From positions 434,001 to 498,000 of the forward strand of contig JHUT02000001.1 of assembly GCA_000690595.2 (NCBI GenBank): a stretch of 64,000 bases of DNA, given 5' to 3'. Made by a program: the position numbers and the translations under genes. Source of the stretch: Natrinema mahii. GTDB lineage: Archaea; Halobacteriota; Halobacteria; Halobacteriales; Natrialbaceae. Numbering within the stretch: the stretch's first letter is position 1; each line of letters begins with the position of its first letter. Below, piece after piece: positions 33,467 through 42,481 of this stretch. Below the pieces are notes generated by a model. It did no database searches. It saw only the letters and a program-made list of their open reading frames with translations, and was not told the origin of the DNA.

Positions 33467-33820
33467 ATGTCAACACAAGCGAGTGACACGCGATCGGAGT
33501 CGACGACCAACCCCGCGACCCAGCTGGACGTCCTCGGGGACGACTGTGCCCGGACGATCCTCGTCGCGACCAGCGAGGGGCCGAAGACGGCCAAGGAACT
33601 GACCGAGCGGACCGACAGCTCGTCGGCGACCGTCTATCGACGGATCAACAACCTCCTCGAGAGCGACCTCATCGCGGAGTGTGTGCGGTTCGAGGACGAC
33701 GGCTCGCACACGACCGCCTACGAGGCGACCGTGGACAGCCTTCGGGTTCGGATCGACGCCGACGGGATCGAGGTCGCGGTGTCGGAACCGAACGAGCCGG
33801 ACCTGTCGGACCGAGAGTGA
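33467..33820 (+). CDS. ArsR-like winged-helix transcription regulator
   Basis: 117 aa from ATG 33467. Residues 18-90 form a winged helix: QLDVLGDDCARTILVATSEG, TAKELTERTDSSSATVYRRI and NNLLESDLIAECVRFEDDGS. The tail is acidic. No metal-binding Cys. Typical of small haloarchaeal ArsR-like regulators; targets unknown. The PadR-like regulator lies 196 bp downstream on the same strand. Confidence 0.78.
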   Translation: MSTQASDTRSESTTNPATQLDVLGDDCARTILVATSEGPKTAKELTERTDSSSATVYRRINNLLESDLIAECVRFEDDGSHTTAYEATVDSLRVRIDADGIEVAVSEPNEPDLSDRE

Positions 33821-34016
33821 CGCTGCGACGCGTTCGGGACCGACCGCCTCGAGCGGGCGCGAGTGCGAGCGGTCGATCGAGCGCACCATCGGGTGTGAGT
33901 GACAGTCAGGTAAAGCCATCGTTTCTGCCGGTAATACGGAGTGAAATCGGGGAACGATAGCTGTATGATACGGATAACAAATATCCGTTCACTGGAACGG
34001 TCAGTGTGATTGAGCA

Positions 34017-34292
34017 ATGCACGATCTGACCGGCTTCCAGCGCGACCTGCTGTACGTGATCGCAGGTGCCGACCGTCCGTCGGGCCAGACCGTCAAGGAC
34101 GAAGTCGAGAAGTACTACAGTTCGGAGATCAATCACGGGCGGCTGTATCCGAACCTGGACACGCTCGTCAACAAGGAGTTGGTCGAGAAGGGGCAACTCG
34201 ACAGGCGAACGAACTACTACGCGATCACCGATGCCGGTCGAGAGCAGATCCGGGAGCGTCGGGAGTGGGAATCACAGTACGTCGATTTCTGA
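34017..34292 (+). CDS. PadR-family transcription regulator
   Basis: 91 aa, a minimal PadR winged helix: MHDLTGFQRDLLYVIAG, then SGQTVKDEVEKYYSSEINHG and RLYPNLDTLVNKELVEKG, ending in the wing NYYAITDAGREQIRER. It lacks the C-terminal dimer helix pair of long PadR proteins, as in short haloarchaeal PadR regulators. Probably dimeric repressor, possibly of the adjacent genes. Confidence 0.85.
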   Translation: MHDLTGFQRDLLYVIAGADRPSGQTVKDEVEKYYSSEINHGRLYPNLDTLVNKELVEKGQLDRRTNYYAITDAGREQIRERREWESQYVDF

Positions 34293-34457
34293 CCGGCGGC
34301 CGGCCCAATCGTCGGTCCGCGGTCGTCGCCCGTCGTTCGGGGGGACCGACCGCCGTGTACCGGCCATCACCCCACACGGAGAGTCTGATCGCTCGAGACC
34401 GCCAGTAGCGGCCTCGAGCCGCGTTGTACGACACACATTTTGTTCGATAACACGAGC

Positions 34458-34466
34458 ATAACAAAG
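34458..34466 (+). promoter_or_regulatory. ATAACAAAG motif upstream of the DUF1616 gene
   Basis: First of the recurrent motif sites; 81 bp between motif end and the ATG at 34548, the second-longest spacing in the set. Confidence 0.5.
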
Positions 34467-34547
34467 AACGGCAGCGTATACCGATCGGAGGAGCATGGCA
34501 TCCGGATCGTCCGAACGGAGACCGAACGCGGCGACGGCGGTGAACCG

Positions 34548-35534
34548 ATGAGTCATCGAACGAGTACCTGGACGCGGTTCGGGTTCGTTCGCCGCTACCC
34601 GTTCGACCTCGCCGCCGTCTCGATCGGTGCGGTCGTCGCGTACCTGCTCGTAACGGGCGAAAGCGGGAACGAGGGCCTTCGACTGTTGGCGACGCTGCCG
34701 CTCGCCCTGTTCCTGCCGGGCTACGGGCTGGGGGCGGTCCTGTTCCCGGCCGCCAAGCGCGAGGACCGCGAGACGGCCGCGACGGCCGCCGACGCCCGCC
34801 CCCGCGGGATCGACGTCGCCGAACGGCTCGGGCTGGCGTTCGTCCTGTCGCTGACGATCGCGCCGCTGGTCGTGCTGGTGTTGCCGATCACGTCGTGGGG
34901 GCTGACGACGACCTCCGTGGCGGCGGGGCTGTCCGGCGTCGCGATCTGTCTGGCGCAACTCGGCGTGGTCCGACGGCTTCGGACGCCGGCATCACAGCGG
35001 TTTACCGTCTCGCCGCTGGCCGGCCTCGAGCGGCTCCGTCGAAACGGGCGGGCGGCGGCGACGGTGTCGACGGTGGTTCTGACCGTGGCGATCGGCACGG
35101 CCGTCGGCGCGTTGCTCGTCGGCGTCCTCTTTCCCGTCGCGGGCGGCGGGTTCACCGAACTCGCGCTGTACAACGAAACCGCGGACGGGGAGGTCGTGGC
35201 GGATCTCCCGAGCGAGGTCGAGGCGGGCGAGTCGATCCCGGTCGTCGTCGAGATCGAGAATCAGGAGCGCGAGGACCAGACGTACACGTCGGTCGTCCAG
35301 CAGCAGGTCCTCGAGGACGGCGAGGTCGTCGAGCGGACGGAACTGGGGCGGACCGAGACGACCGTCTCGGCGGGGGCGACGGATAGCGGCGAGCGATCGA
35401 TCACGCCGACGGCAGACTCCGGCGAGACGGTTCGGATCAGCGTGTTGCTCTACGAGGACGAGCCGCCGTCGACGCCGACGAACGAAAACGCGGCCGAGAG
35501 TACGCACTTCTGGGTGACGGTCACCGACGGGTAA
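34548..35534 (+). CDS. DUF1616 membrane protein
   Basis: 328 aa from ATG 34548. Four membrane helices in the first 210 residues (for example YPFDLAAVSIGAVVAYLLVT, LPGYGLGAVLFPA), followed by an extracellular beta domain of about 130 residues (ELALYNETADGEVVADLP ... THFWVTVTDG). This is the DUF1616 pattern found beside archaeal surface-glycan and S-layer genes; biochemical function is unknown. An ATAACAAAG motif shared with the glycan operons lies upstream. Confidence 0.8.
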   Translation: MSHRTSTWTRFGFVRRYPFDLAAVSIGAVVAYLLVTGESGNEGLRLLATLPLALFLPGYGLGAVLFPAAKREDRETAATAADARPRGIDVAERLGLAFVLSLTIAPLVVLVLPITSWGLTTTSVAAGLSGVAICLAQLGVVRRLRTPASQRFTVSPLAGLERLRRNGRAAATVSTVVLTVAIGTAVGALLVGVLFPVAGGGFTELALYNETADGEVVADLPSEVEAGESIPVVVEIENQEREDQTYTSVVQQQVLEDGEVVERTELGRTETTVSAGATDSGERSITPTADSGETVRISVLLYEDEPPSTPTNENAAESTHFWVTVTDG

Positions 35535-35731
35535 CTCGACCCCCGCTCGAGGCCGTTCGGGCCACCGTCGCGACGCGTGAGATCGGGGTCGAGAAGACGC
35601 GGCCGGTGACGCCACCAATCGCGGCCGGGAGAAACTGTTCGCACCGGGGGACACGCCGACGATAGCCGAGACGAGTTACTACATCGAGGAGCGACCGCAC
35701 TCGAGCCGCGACCGGAGACACGGCGGCCGAA

Positions 35732-36268
35732 CTACCGGCCCGCGAGCCCGATCGAACGGCGGAGATCGGACCGACGAGACACGTGATGAACCGCCGCGAG
35801 CCCGAGAACGACGAGACAGAGGACCAACGCCACGAGCGGCGCGGCGGCCGTCGTCAACGGGCCGACGGCGAGTATCGACGGGACGACGGCGATTACGCCG
35901 ACGACCGTCACGCCCCCGTAGAGGTACTGCCACGGCCGCTGGTCCTCGAGGTGGCGATCCAGATACGGGTCGAACCGCTCCTCGCTCGGCAGCAGTTCGA
36001 TCCGGTGGCCGTCGGGGTCCCAGTCGACGATACCGTGGTCCTCGAGCATGGGGAGGTGGGTCTGGTACAGCGAGATGTAGACCCGGCGGCGCTGGGTCCG
36101 GGTGACGTCGTCGGGATCGGTGTCGTTCTCCCAGGCGGCGACCTGTTCGACGAGCGGTGCGAGGTCGCAGGCGCCGCCGGTGCGTTTGAGATACTGGACC
36201 GCGTGTCGTCTGCGTGCGTTGCTGAAGACGTCGAACAGTTCGGCCTGCGTGAGGTCGCTCTCAGACAT
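35732..36268 (-). CDS. Membrane-anchored winged-helix regulator (DUF7344 type)
   Basis: 178 aa. Winged helix: ELFDVFSNARRRHAVQYLKR (about 10-30), EQVAAWENDTDPDDVTRTQR, YQTHLPMLEDHGIVDWDPDG; then two helices (about 118-160) and a basic tail. Third member of the family in the window. It sits between the DUF1616 gene and the start of the glycan operon, whose promoter region (36269-36721) it shares divergently, so it is a candidate regulator of that operon. Confidence 0.8.
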   Translation of the reverse strand: MSESDLTQAELFDVFSNARRRHAVQYLKRTGGACDLAPLVEQVAAWENDTDPDDVTRTQRRRVYISLYQTHLPMLEDHGIVDWDPDGHRIELLPSEERFDPYLDRHLEDQRPWQYLYGGVTVVGVIAVVPSILAVGPLTTAAAPLVALVLCLVVLGLAAVHHVSRRSDLRRSIGLAGR

Positions 36269-36721
36269 GTGTGCCCTCGTCGTGTCCCAGTGGGTCCCGT
36301 TCCGATCTGACGGGTGTATTCGGATAGCTCACGGACTCGAGTGACAGCGATTGCCACTTTACTATCACCGGGCTACCCGTTCGAAATCGAATTGTACCAG
36401 TTAGCGTCCGTGACAGACGCTGCGACCGAGATTTCGTCGATCCAACGGGGTGTGACTACCCGATCGCGATCGTGACGGCGATTCCCAGCGACCGCGGGAA
36501 GCGGCCGACAGCGACGCTGTAGTTCCCGGCTACGGGCCGCTCAGGGCGGGGATAACAAAGCCTCGTTACCGGGTGTGTCAGCACGACTGCCCACGCGGGT
36601 ATCGATTCACTATGGAACGACTACACGACCGACGACGAACGGCGGTTCGAACGCGGACCGCGCGTGACCGCGCTCGCCCGGGCGAGCGCCGGACTGCGCC
36701 CGGCCGCATGCGAGGTGGACG
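36269..36721. other. 453-bp divergent promoter region of the glycan operon
   Basis: Contains the GATAACAAAG motif at 36551-36560. A short frame at 36612-36725 (37 codons, Arg-rich) ends in an ATGA overlap with the acetyltransferase start and might act as a translational leader. GAGGTG at 36711-36716 is a Shine-Dalgarno match 5 nt before ATG 36722. Nothing else is supported. Confidence 0.45.
36552..36560 (+). promoter_or_regulatory. GATAACAAAGC motif of the WbpD-E-B-A-like operon
   Basis: ATAACAAAG in the context GGGGATAACAAAGCC. It is 161 bp before the acetyltransferase ATG, or 51 bp before the small leader frame at 36612. Confidence 0.55.
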
Positions 36722-37312
36722 ATGAGCGAGACGGTACGCGAGGTCGTCCGCGGCGACGGCTGTACGATCGACGACGACGCGACGGTCGGCTACGGCGAGT
36801 TCGACGAGCCGACCCGGCTCGGCGACGACGCGACGATCAGGGCCGGCTCGATCGTCTACGGTGACGTCCGGATCGGCGACGGGTTCGCGACGGGCCACGA
36901 CGTCCTGGTCCGCGAGGGGACGACCGTCGGCGACGACGTCCTCGTCGGGACCAAAACCGTCATCGACGGCGAGACGACGATCGGCTCCCACGTCAGCCTC
37001 CAGACGAACGTCTACGTCCCGACCGAGACGACGATCGGCTCCAACGTCTTCGTCGGGCCGGGTGCCGTCCTCACGAACGACGAGTACCCCGTCAGGACCG
37101 ACGACGGACTCGAGGGGCCGACGATCGAGGACGGCGCGTCGGTCGGCGCGAACGCGACCGTCCTGCCCGGCGTGACGATCGGCGAGAACGCCTTCGTCGC
37201 GGCCGGGGCCGTCGTCACGGAGGACGTGCCGGCCGGGCGACTGGCCGTCGGATCGCCGGCGACGACGCAACCGCTGCCGGAGCCGCTCGAGGGGGCGAAC
37301 CGGCTCGCATGA
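36722..37312 (+). CDS. Sugar-nucleotide N-acetyltransferase, left-handed beta helix (WbpD-like)
   Basis: 196 aa built of hexapeptide repeats (DDATVGYGEFDEPTRLGDDA, TIRAGSIVYGDVRIGDGF, VGDDVLVGTKTVIDGETTIGS) folding into a left-handed beta helix, with the acetyl-CoA-site signature GVTIGENAFVAAGAVVTEDV. It resembles WbpD, which acetylates the 3-amino group of UDP-2-acetamido-3-amino-2,3-dideoxyglucuronate. First gene of a tight operon; the next ATG overlaps its stop. A Shine-Dalgarno site precedes the start. Confidence 0.83.
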   Translation: MSETVREVVRGDGCTIDDDATVGYGEFDEPTRLGDDATIRAGSIVYGDVRIGDGFATGHDVLVREGTTVGDDVLVGTKTVIDGETTIGSHVSLQTNVYVPTETTIGSNVFVGPGAVLTNDEYPVRTDDGLEGPTIEDGASVGANATVLPGVTIGENAFVAAGAVVTEDVPAGRLAVGSPATTQPLPEPLEGANRLA

Positions 37313-38517
37313 GCGACACCGAAACGGACGCCGAGCCCGACGCCGGCATCGAGGGAACGGCCGGGTCGAGCGAGGCAGCGACGGCCGAGGCCGACGTCGA
37401 CGAGGACGCCGGCCCCGTCCCGATCGCCGATCCGGAACTCACCGACGGGGCCCTCGAGCGGGTCGAATCGCTGCTCGCGGACGGCCGACTCGCCGACGGG
37501 CCGGAGGTCAGGGCCTTCGAGGAGGAGTTCGCCGCCTACTGCGGAACCGACGCCGGAGTTGCGACCTCGAACGGCACGACTGCGCTGCACGCCGCCCTCG
37601 AGGCGATCGGCCTGGAAGACGGCGACGCGGTGATCACCTCGCCGTTTTCCTTCGTCGCGAGCGCGAACGCGATCCGACTGGCCGGCGGTACGCCGGTCTT
37701 CGCCGATATCGACCCCGAGACGTACACGCTGGATCCCGGCGCCGTCGAGCGGGTGCTGGCCGAACGCGACGACGTCGTCGGGCTCCTCCCCGTCCACCTC
37801 TACGGGCTGCCCGCCGACATGCCGGCCCTGCGTGCGATCGCCGACGATCACGACCTGTTCGTCCTCGAGGACGCCTGTCAGGCCCACGGCGCGGCCGTCG
37901 ACGGCACCCGGGTCGGCGGTTTCGGCGACGCCGCCTGCTTCTCGTTCTATCCCACGAAGAACATGACGACCGCCGAGGGCGGGATGATCGTCACCGACCG
38001 CGACGATGTCGCCGAACGGGCCGCCAGCTACGTCAACCACGGGCGAGCCGACGACGGGACCGGCGGCTACGACCACGTCGAACTGGGCCACAACTACCGG
38101 ATGACCAGCCTCGAGGCGGCGATCGGTCGCGTCCAACTCGATCGGCTCGCCGAACTCAACCGGGCCCGGCGCGAGACGGCCGCCGTCTACGACGAGGCAC
38201 TGGCCGACCGTCCGGTCGAGACGCCGACGGAGCCGGCCGGCTACCGGCACGTCTACCACCAGTATACGATCCGGACCGACGATCGGGACGCCCTCGCGAC
38301 GACCCTCGAGGAGCGCGACGTCGGAACGGGGATCTACTACGAGACGCCGATCCACCGGCAGCCGGCCTACGAGACGGTGAGTTCGGCCGCGGCCGAGTTC
38401 CCGCGGGCCGAGCGGGCGGCCGACGAGGTGCTATCCCTGCCGGTCCATCCGACCCTCTCGGAGCGCGACAGGCGGACCGTCGTCGAAGCAGTGCGAGACC
38501 ACTTCACTACACAATGA
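37309..38517 (+). CDS. DegT/DnrJ/EryC1/StrS aminotransferase (WbpE-like)
   Basis: 402 aa, PLP-dependent sugar aminotransferase. After an acidic N-terminal extension of about 35 residues, it has GTTALHAALEAIGLEDGD (about 84-101), the DACQAHGAAVDG segment that packs on the PLP and the Schiff-base Lys in FYPTKNMTTAEGG (about 220). Expected to transaminate the 3-keto sugar made by the Gfo/Idh enzyme, as WbpE does with glutamate. Overlaps its neighbours by 4 bp on both sides. Confidence 0.87.
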   Translation: MSDTETDAEPDAGIEGTAGSSEAATAEADVDEDAGPVPIADPELTDGALERVESLLADGRLADGPEVRAFEEEFAAYCGTDAGVATSNGTTALHAALEAIGLEDGDAVITSPFSFVASANAIRLAGGTPVFADIDPETYTLDPGAVERVLAERDDVVGLLPVHLYGLPADMPALRAIADDHDLFVLEDACQAHGAAVDGTRVGGFGDAACFSFYPTKNMTTAEGGMIVTDRDDVAERAASYVNHGRADDGTGGYDHVELGHNYRMTSLEAAIGRVQLDRLAELNRARRETAAVYDEALADRPVETPTEPAGYRHVYHQYTIRTDDRDALATTLEERDVGTGIYYETPIHRQPAYETVSSAAAEFPRAERAADEVLSLPVHPTLSERDRRTVVEAVRDHFTTQ

Positions 38518-39539
38518 GTACGGACGAGCGAGCGAACGCGACGAGCGAGGAACAGCTCCGCGCCGGCGTCGTCGGCGTCGGCTCCATGGGCGAGAACCAC
38601 GCGCGGGTCTACGACGAACTCCCGAGCGTCGAACTGGCCGGCGTCACCGATCACGACGACGAGGTCGCCCGCCGCGTCGCCGCCGAGTACGGAACGGAGG
38701 CAGTCGACCTCGAGACGCTGTGCGAGCGCTGTGACGCGGTGACGGTGGCTGTGCCGACCCACGCCCACTACGAGACGGTCTCGACGTGTCTCGAGGCGGG
38801 TGTCCACGTTCTCGTCGAGAAGCCGATCGCCGAGACCGTCGAGCAGGGCCAGCGCCTCGCCGAGCAGGCCCGCGAGGCCGGGCTGGTCCTGCAGGTGGGC
38901 CACATCGAGCGGTTCAACCCGGCCGTTCAGACGATGGCGGACCTGATCGACGATCTCGACGTGATCGGCGTCGAGGCCGAGCGGCTCGGCCCGCCGATCG
39001 ACCGGACGGCGACGGACAACGTCGTCTTCGACCTGATGGTCCACGACGTCGACATCGTCGGCGCGCTGCTTGGCGAGCGGCCTCGATCGGTCGCCGCGAT
39101 GGGGACCGAGAACGGCCGCTACGCCACCGCGACGCTCGAGTACGGCGACGCCGTCGCCACCGTGACCGCGAGCCGCGTCACCCAGAAGAAGGTGCGGAAA
39201 CTAACCGTCACCGCCCGCGAGTGTCTCGTCGAGGTCGACTACCTCGAGCAGTCGGTGTTGATCCATCGCGACTCCTACCCCGAGTACCTCGCCGACGACG
39301 GCCAGCCCCGCTACCGCCACGAGAGCGTCGTCGAACGGCCACACGTCGACAACGGTGAGCCGCTCCGGTACGAACTCGAGTCGTTTCTCGACGCCGTCCG
39401 GACCGGCTCGGTGCCGGAAGTCACCGCCGACGACGGGATCGCGGCCCTCGAGACGGTCCAGTTGATCGACCGCCTCGCCGCGGGGCCGAGCGACGAGCCC
39501 GACGAGGAACTGCCCCAGGACCGGGAGGTGGAAGCCTGA
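38514..39539 (+). CDS. Gfo/Idh/MocA oxidoreductase (WbpB-like)
   Basis: 341-aa NAD-dependent sugar dehydrogenase. Rossmann motif VGVGSMGENHARVYDEL (about 20-36), EKPIAETVEQGQRLAEQA (about 102) with the catalytic Lys, then LQVGHIERFNPAVQTM and the substrate-binding FDLMVHDVDIVGALL. Likely oxidises C3 of UDP-GlcNAcA in the 2,3-diacetamido-uronic acid pathway. In-operon between the WbpE- and WbpA-like genes; its last base is the first base of the next ATG. Confidence 0.87.
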   Translation: MSTDERANATSEEQLRAGVVGVGSMGENHARVYDELPSVELAGVTDHDDEVARRVAAEYGTEAVDLETLCERCDAVTVAVPTHAHYETVSTCLEAGVHVLVEKPIAETVEQGQRLAEQAREAGLVLQVGHIERFNPAVQTMADLIDDLDVIGVEAERLGPPIDRTATDNVVFDLMVHDVDIVGALLGERPRSVAAMGTENGRYATATLEYGDAVATVTASRVTQKKVRKLTVTARECLVEVDYLEQSVLIHRDSYPEYLADDGQPRYRHESVVERPHVDNGEPLRYELESFLDAVRTGSVPEVTADDGIAALETVQLIDRLAAGPSDEPDEELPQDREVEA

Positions 39540-41026
39540 TGGACGCGGACTCGAGCGGCGAACGCGGCGAGAGCGACGGGGCGACCGTCGAGGGACTCTA
39601 CGGCTCGTACCTGTCCCCGGACCGCCAGCGCGAGCGCCTGACGGCCGGCGAGGTCCCCGTCGCCGTCTACGGGCTGGGCAAGATGGGGCTGCCGCTGGCG
39701 GCGGTCTACGCCGAGACGACGGGGAACGTCACCGGCGTCGACGTCGATCCCGACGTGGTCGAGACGGTCGCCGACGGCGAGAGCCACGTCGTCGGCGAGC
39801 CCGGGCTCGACGAGCTGGTCGCGAAGCAGGTGGCGGCGGGTCGGCTCGAGGCGACGACCGACGGCCCGACGGCCGCCGCCGCGGCGCGGATCCACGTGAT
39901 CATCGTCCCGACGCTGCTGGACGCGGAGAACGAGCCGGATCTGACGACCGTCGAGTCGGTGGCCGACGACATCGCGGCCGGGCTGGCCCCCGGCGACCTC
40001 GTGATCGCCGAGTCGACGCTGCCGCCGGGGACCTGCCGGGACGTCCTCCGGCCCCATCTCGCGAGCGAGAGTGGCCTCGAGCCCGACGAGTTCGGACTGG
40101 CGTTCTGTCCGGAACGGACGTCCTCGGGGACCGCCCTGCGGGACATCCGCGGCCAGTACCCGAAAGTCGTCGGCGGGGTCGATTCGGAGAGTACCCGGGC
40201 CGCGGCCGTCGTCTACGACGAACTCTCGGCGAACGCGGTTCACCCCGTCTCGGACGCGACGACCGCGGAGGCGGTCAAGGTCTTCGAGGGAATCTACCGC
40301 GACGTCAACATCGGGCTGGCCAACGAACTCGGCCTGCTCGCGGACGAACTCGGGATCTCGGCCCGCGAGGCGATCGACACCGCCAACGACCTGCCGATGT
40401 GTCAGCTCCACGACCCCGGTCCGGGCGTCGGCGGCCACTGCATTCCCTACTACCCGCACTTCCTGCTCGGTCGGACCGACGAGTCCATGGCCGTGACGGA
40501 GACGGCCCGCCGGGTCAACGACGGGATGCCCGCGACCGTCGTCGAGCGCCTCGAGCGGGAACTCGCCCGCGACGGCACCGATCTCGGGGACGCCGCGGTC
40601 GTCGTCCTCGGGATCACCTATCGGCCCGGCGTCGAGGAGACCCGCGCCTCGCCCGCGCTGGGAGTCATCGACGCGCTGGCCGAGTTCGGGGCCGACGTCG
40701 CCGGCGTCGATCCGCTCGTCGATCCGACCGACTACGGCGCACGGTCCGTCGGGATCGACGAGTTGGGCGACGAGGCGTTCGACGCCGCGGTGGTCGTCAC
40801 GCCCCACGCCGCGTTCGATCGCATCGAGTGGGACGCCCTCGAGCCGATGGTCGTCGTCGACGGCCGGGACGCGGTCGACCTCTCGGGGACGCACCATCGG
40901 GAGTACGACCTCGCGGGCTCGAGCGACGGGCGACCGCCTCGAGGCCGACATCGTGAGGGCGGCGACCCGGACGGCGACGACGCCGGGACGACGCCGGCGA
41001 CGGCCGACGGAGGCACCGATGTATAA
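39539..41026 (+). CDS. UDP-HexNAc 6-dehydrogenase (WbpA/WecC-like)
   Basis: 495 aa. Two Rossmann domains: VYGLGKMGLPLAAVYAETTG at 41-60 binds NAD, and VVVLGITYRPGVEETRASPA at about 356 starts the UDP-binding domain. The catalytic Cys is in PGVGGHCIPYYPHF (about 300) and the catalytic Lys in AEAVKVFEGIYRDVNIG. It would oxidise UDP-GlcNAc or UDP-ManNAc to the uronic acid, using 2 NAD+. The C-terminal 50 residues are a disordered Gly/Asp/Thr tail. Overlaps the GT2 gene by 8 bp. Confidence 0.9.
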   Translation: MDADSSGERGESDGATVEGLYGSYLSPDRQRERLTAGEVPVAVYGLGKMGLPLAAVYAETTGNVTGVDVDPDVVETVADGESHVVGEPGLDELVAKQVAAGRLEATTDGPTAAAAARIHVIIVPTLLDAENEPDLTTVESVADDIAAGLAPGDLVIAESTLPPGTCRDVLRPHLASESGLEPDEFGLAFCPERTSSGTALRDIRGQYPKVVGGVDSESTRAAAVVYDELSANAVHPVSDATTAEAVKVFEGIYRDVNIGLANELGLLADELGISAREAIDTANDLPMCQLHDPGPGVGGHCIPYYPHFLLGRTDESMAVTETARRVNDGMPATVVERLERELARDGTDLGDAAVVVLGITYRPGVEETRASPALGVIDALAEFGADVAGVDPLVDPTDYGARSVGIDELGDEAFDAAVVVTPHAAFDRIEWDALEPMVVVDGRDAVDLSGTHHREYDLAGSSDGRPPRGRHREGGDPDGDDAGTTPATADGGTDV

Positions 41027-42065
41027 GGGCAAGCGGATCGGCGTCGTCGTCACGGCCTACGACGAGGCGGCCTTCGTCGGGCGAGTCATCGAAACCGTCC
41101 CCGACTTCGTCGATCGGATCTACGCCGTCGACGACGCCTCGCCGGACGAGAGCTGGGCCGTGATCCAGCGGGTCGCCGAACGACTCAACGAGCGGGCGGC
41201 GAGCGAGGGCGCCGATCCGGCCGTCGCCGTGGCCGACGGGGGCGACGATCGCCGGGTCGTCCCGATCCGCCACGAGGCAAACCGCGGCTACGGGGCGGCC
41301 GTCAAGACCGGCTACCGGCGGGCCGCCGCGGACGGGATGGACGTCGTCGCCGTGATGAACGGCGACGGCCAGATGGACCCCGCGATCCTCGATCGGATCG
41401 TCGACCCGGTCGCCACGGGCGAGGCCGACTACGCGAAGGGCAACCGGCTGCGAAGCCCGGCGGACCGCGCGGAGATGTCGTCGTTCCGCCTGTTCGGCAA
41501 CGCCGTCCTCACCGGCCTCTCGAAGTTCGCATCGGGGTACTGGTCGATCGGCGACCCGCAGAACGGCTACACCGCCATCTCGCGGGAGACGATCGAGGAA
41601 CTCGACCTCGAGGCGATTACCGACCGGTACGGCTTCCTCAACCACATCCTGACTCACCTCAACGTCGCCGATCGCCGAGTCGCGGACGTTCCCATGACTG
41701 CCGTCTACGGCGACGAGGAGAGCAGCATCCGCTACGTGCCGTTCGTCCGGTTTGTCTCCCTGCTGTTGCTGCGCAGTTTCTGCTGGCGGCTGAAGACCAA
41801 GTACGTCGCCCGGTCGTTCAACCCGGCCGTCGTCCACTACGCCGTCGGCTCGCTGGGACTCGCCGGCGGGCTGGTCGGACTGGCCGGATCGGTCGCGCGA
41901 GCGACTCGCGAGGGGGACGGGTTCACCGCCGGGGTCGCATCGTTCGTCGCCACCATGCTCGGCCTCGTCTCGCTCGGCTCCGCGATCCGGCTCGACGCCG
42001 CGGCGAACGAGGACCTCGAGCGCCCGTGTGCCGACCGCGAGGCCGACGCGGAGCGTCCGCCGTGA
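41019..42065 (+). CDS. Glycosyltransferase family 2 with C-terminal membrane helices
   Basis: 348 aa from ATG 41019. GT-A fold: VVVTAYDEAAFVGRVIETV, YAVDDASPDESW, HEANRGYGAAVKTGYRRAAA and the metal-binding VVAVMNGDGQMDP. Residues about 145-200 match dolichol-phosphate sugar synthases (FRLFGNAVLTGLSKFASG, DPQNGYTAIS). Two membrane helices follow at about 270-325. It probably transfers a sugar to polyprenyl phosphate or to the growing chain. Last gene of the operon. Confidence 0.87.
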   Translation: MYKGKRIGVVVTAYDEAAFVGRVIETVPDFVDRIYAVDDASPDESWAVIQRVAERLNERAASEGADPAVAVADGGDDRRVVPIRHEANRGYGAAVKTGYRRAAADGMDVVAVMNGDGQMDPAILDRIVDPVATGEADYAKGNRLRSPADRAEMSSFRLFGNAVLTGLSKFASGYWSIGDPQNGYTAISRETIEELDLEAITDRYGFLNHILTHLNVADRRVADVPMTAVYGDEESSIRYVPFVRFVSLLLLRSFCWRLKTKYVARSFNPAVVHYAVGSLGLAGGLVGLAGSVARATREGDGFTAGVASFVATMLGLVSLGSAIRLDAAANEDLERPCADREADAERPP

Positions 42066-42181
42066 GGACCGAGCAGCCGACACGACGGGACCAGTAGCGA
42101 CGCGTCTCCGGGGGGAGCGATAGCGACTCGAGAGCGATAGCAGCGGCTCGAGCGACATCGTCGCCCGCCCGGATTCCCGGG

Positions 42182-42385
42182 TCACTCGATGGAGTAGGTG
42201 ACGATCTCCTGGCTCTCACAGGCGGGACAACGGCTCGTCTCGGCCGAGACGTTGGTCCCGCAGTTGCGGCACTCGTGGAGGACGGTGACCGACCCGTCGT
42301 CCCCGCTCTCCGTAGCGGTTTCGGGCGTGTCGGTCCCCGACTCCGCGTCGGAGAACAGGTCACCGAGGAGGGTGGAGAGGCTCAT
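42182..42385 (-). CDS. Small zinc-ribbon protein (rubrerythrin-like rubredoxin fold)
   Basis: 67 aa: a short helix (MSLSTLLGDLFSDAE), an acidic linker and a zinc ribbon CRNCGTNVSAETSRCPACES with two CxxC pairs. Common small haloarchaeal protein of unknown role, possibly regulatory. Lies between the glycan operon and the divergent DUF354 gene. Confidence 0.72.
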   Translation of the reverse strand: MSLSTLLGDLFSDAESGTDTPETATESGDDGSVTVLHECRNCGTNVSAETSRCPACESQEIVTYSIE

Positions 42386-42481
42386 AGAACGGGGTAGTGA
42401 TCGCTCCTATTCCGGAGCGAGCCATAAGTGTTTCGCGACTGTCGGTACGACATTATTATTACTGGACGAGTGATCGAGACC

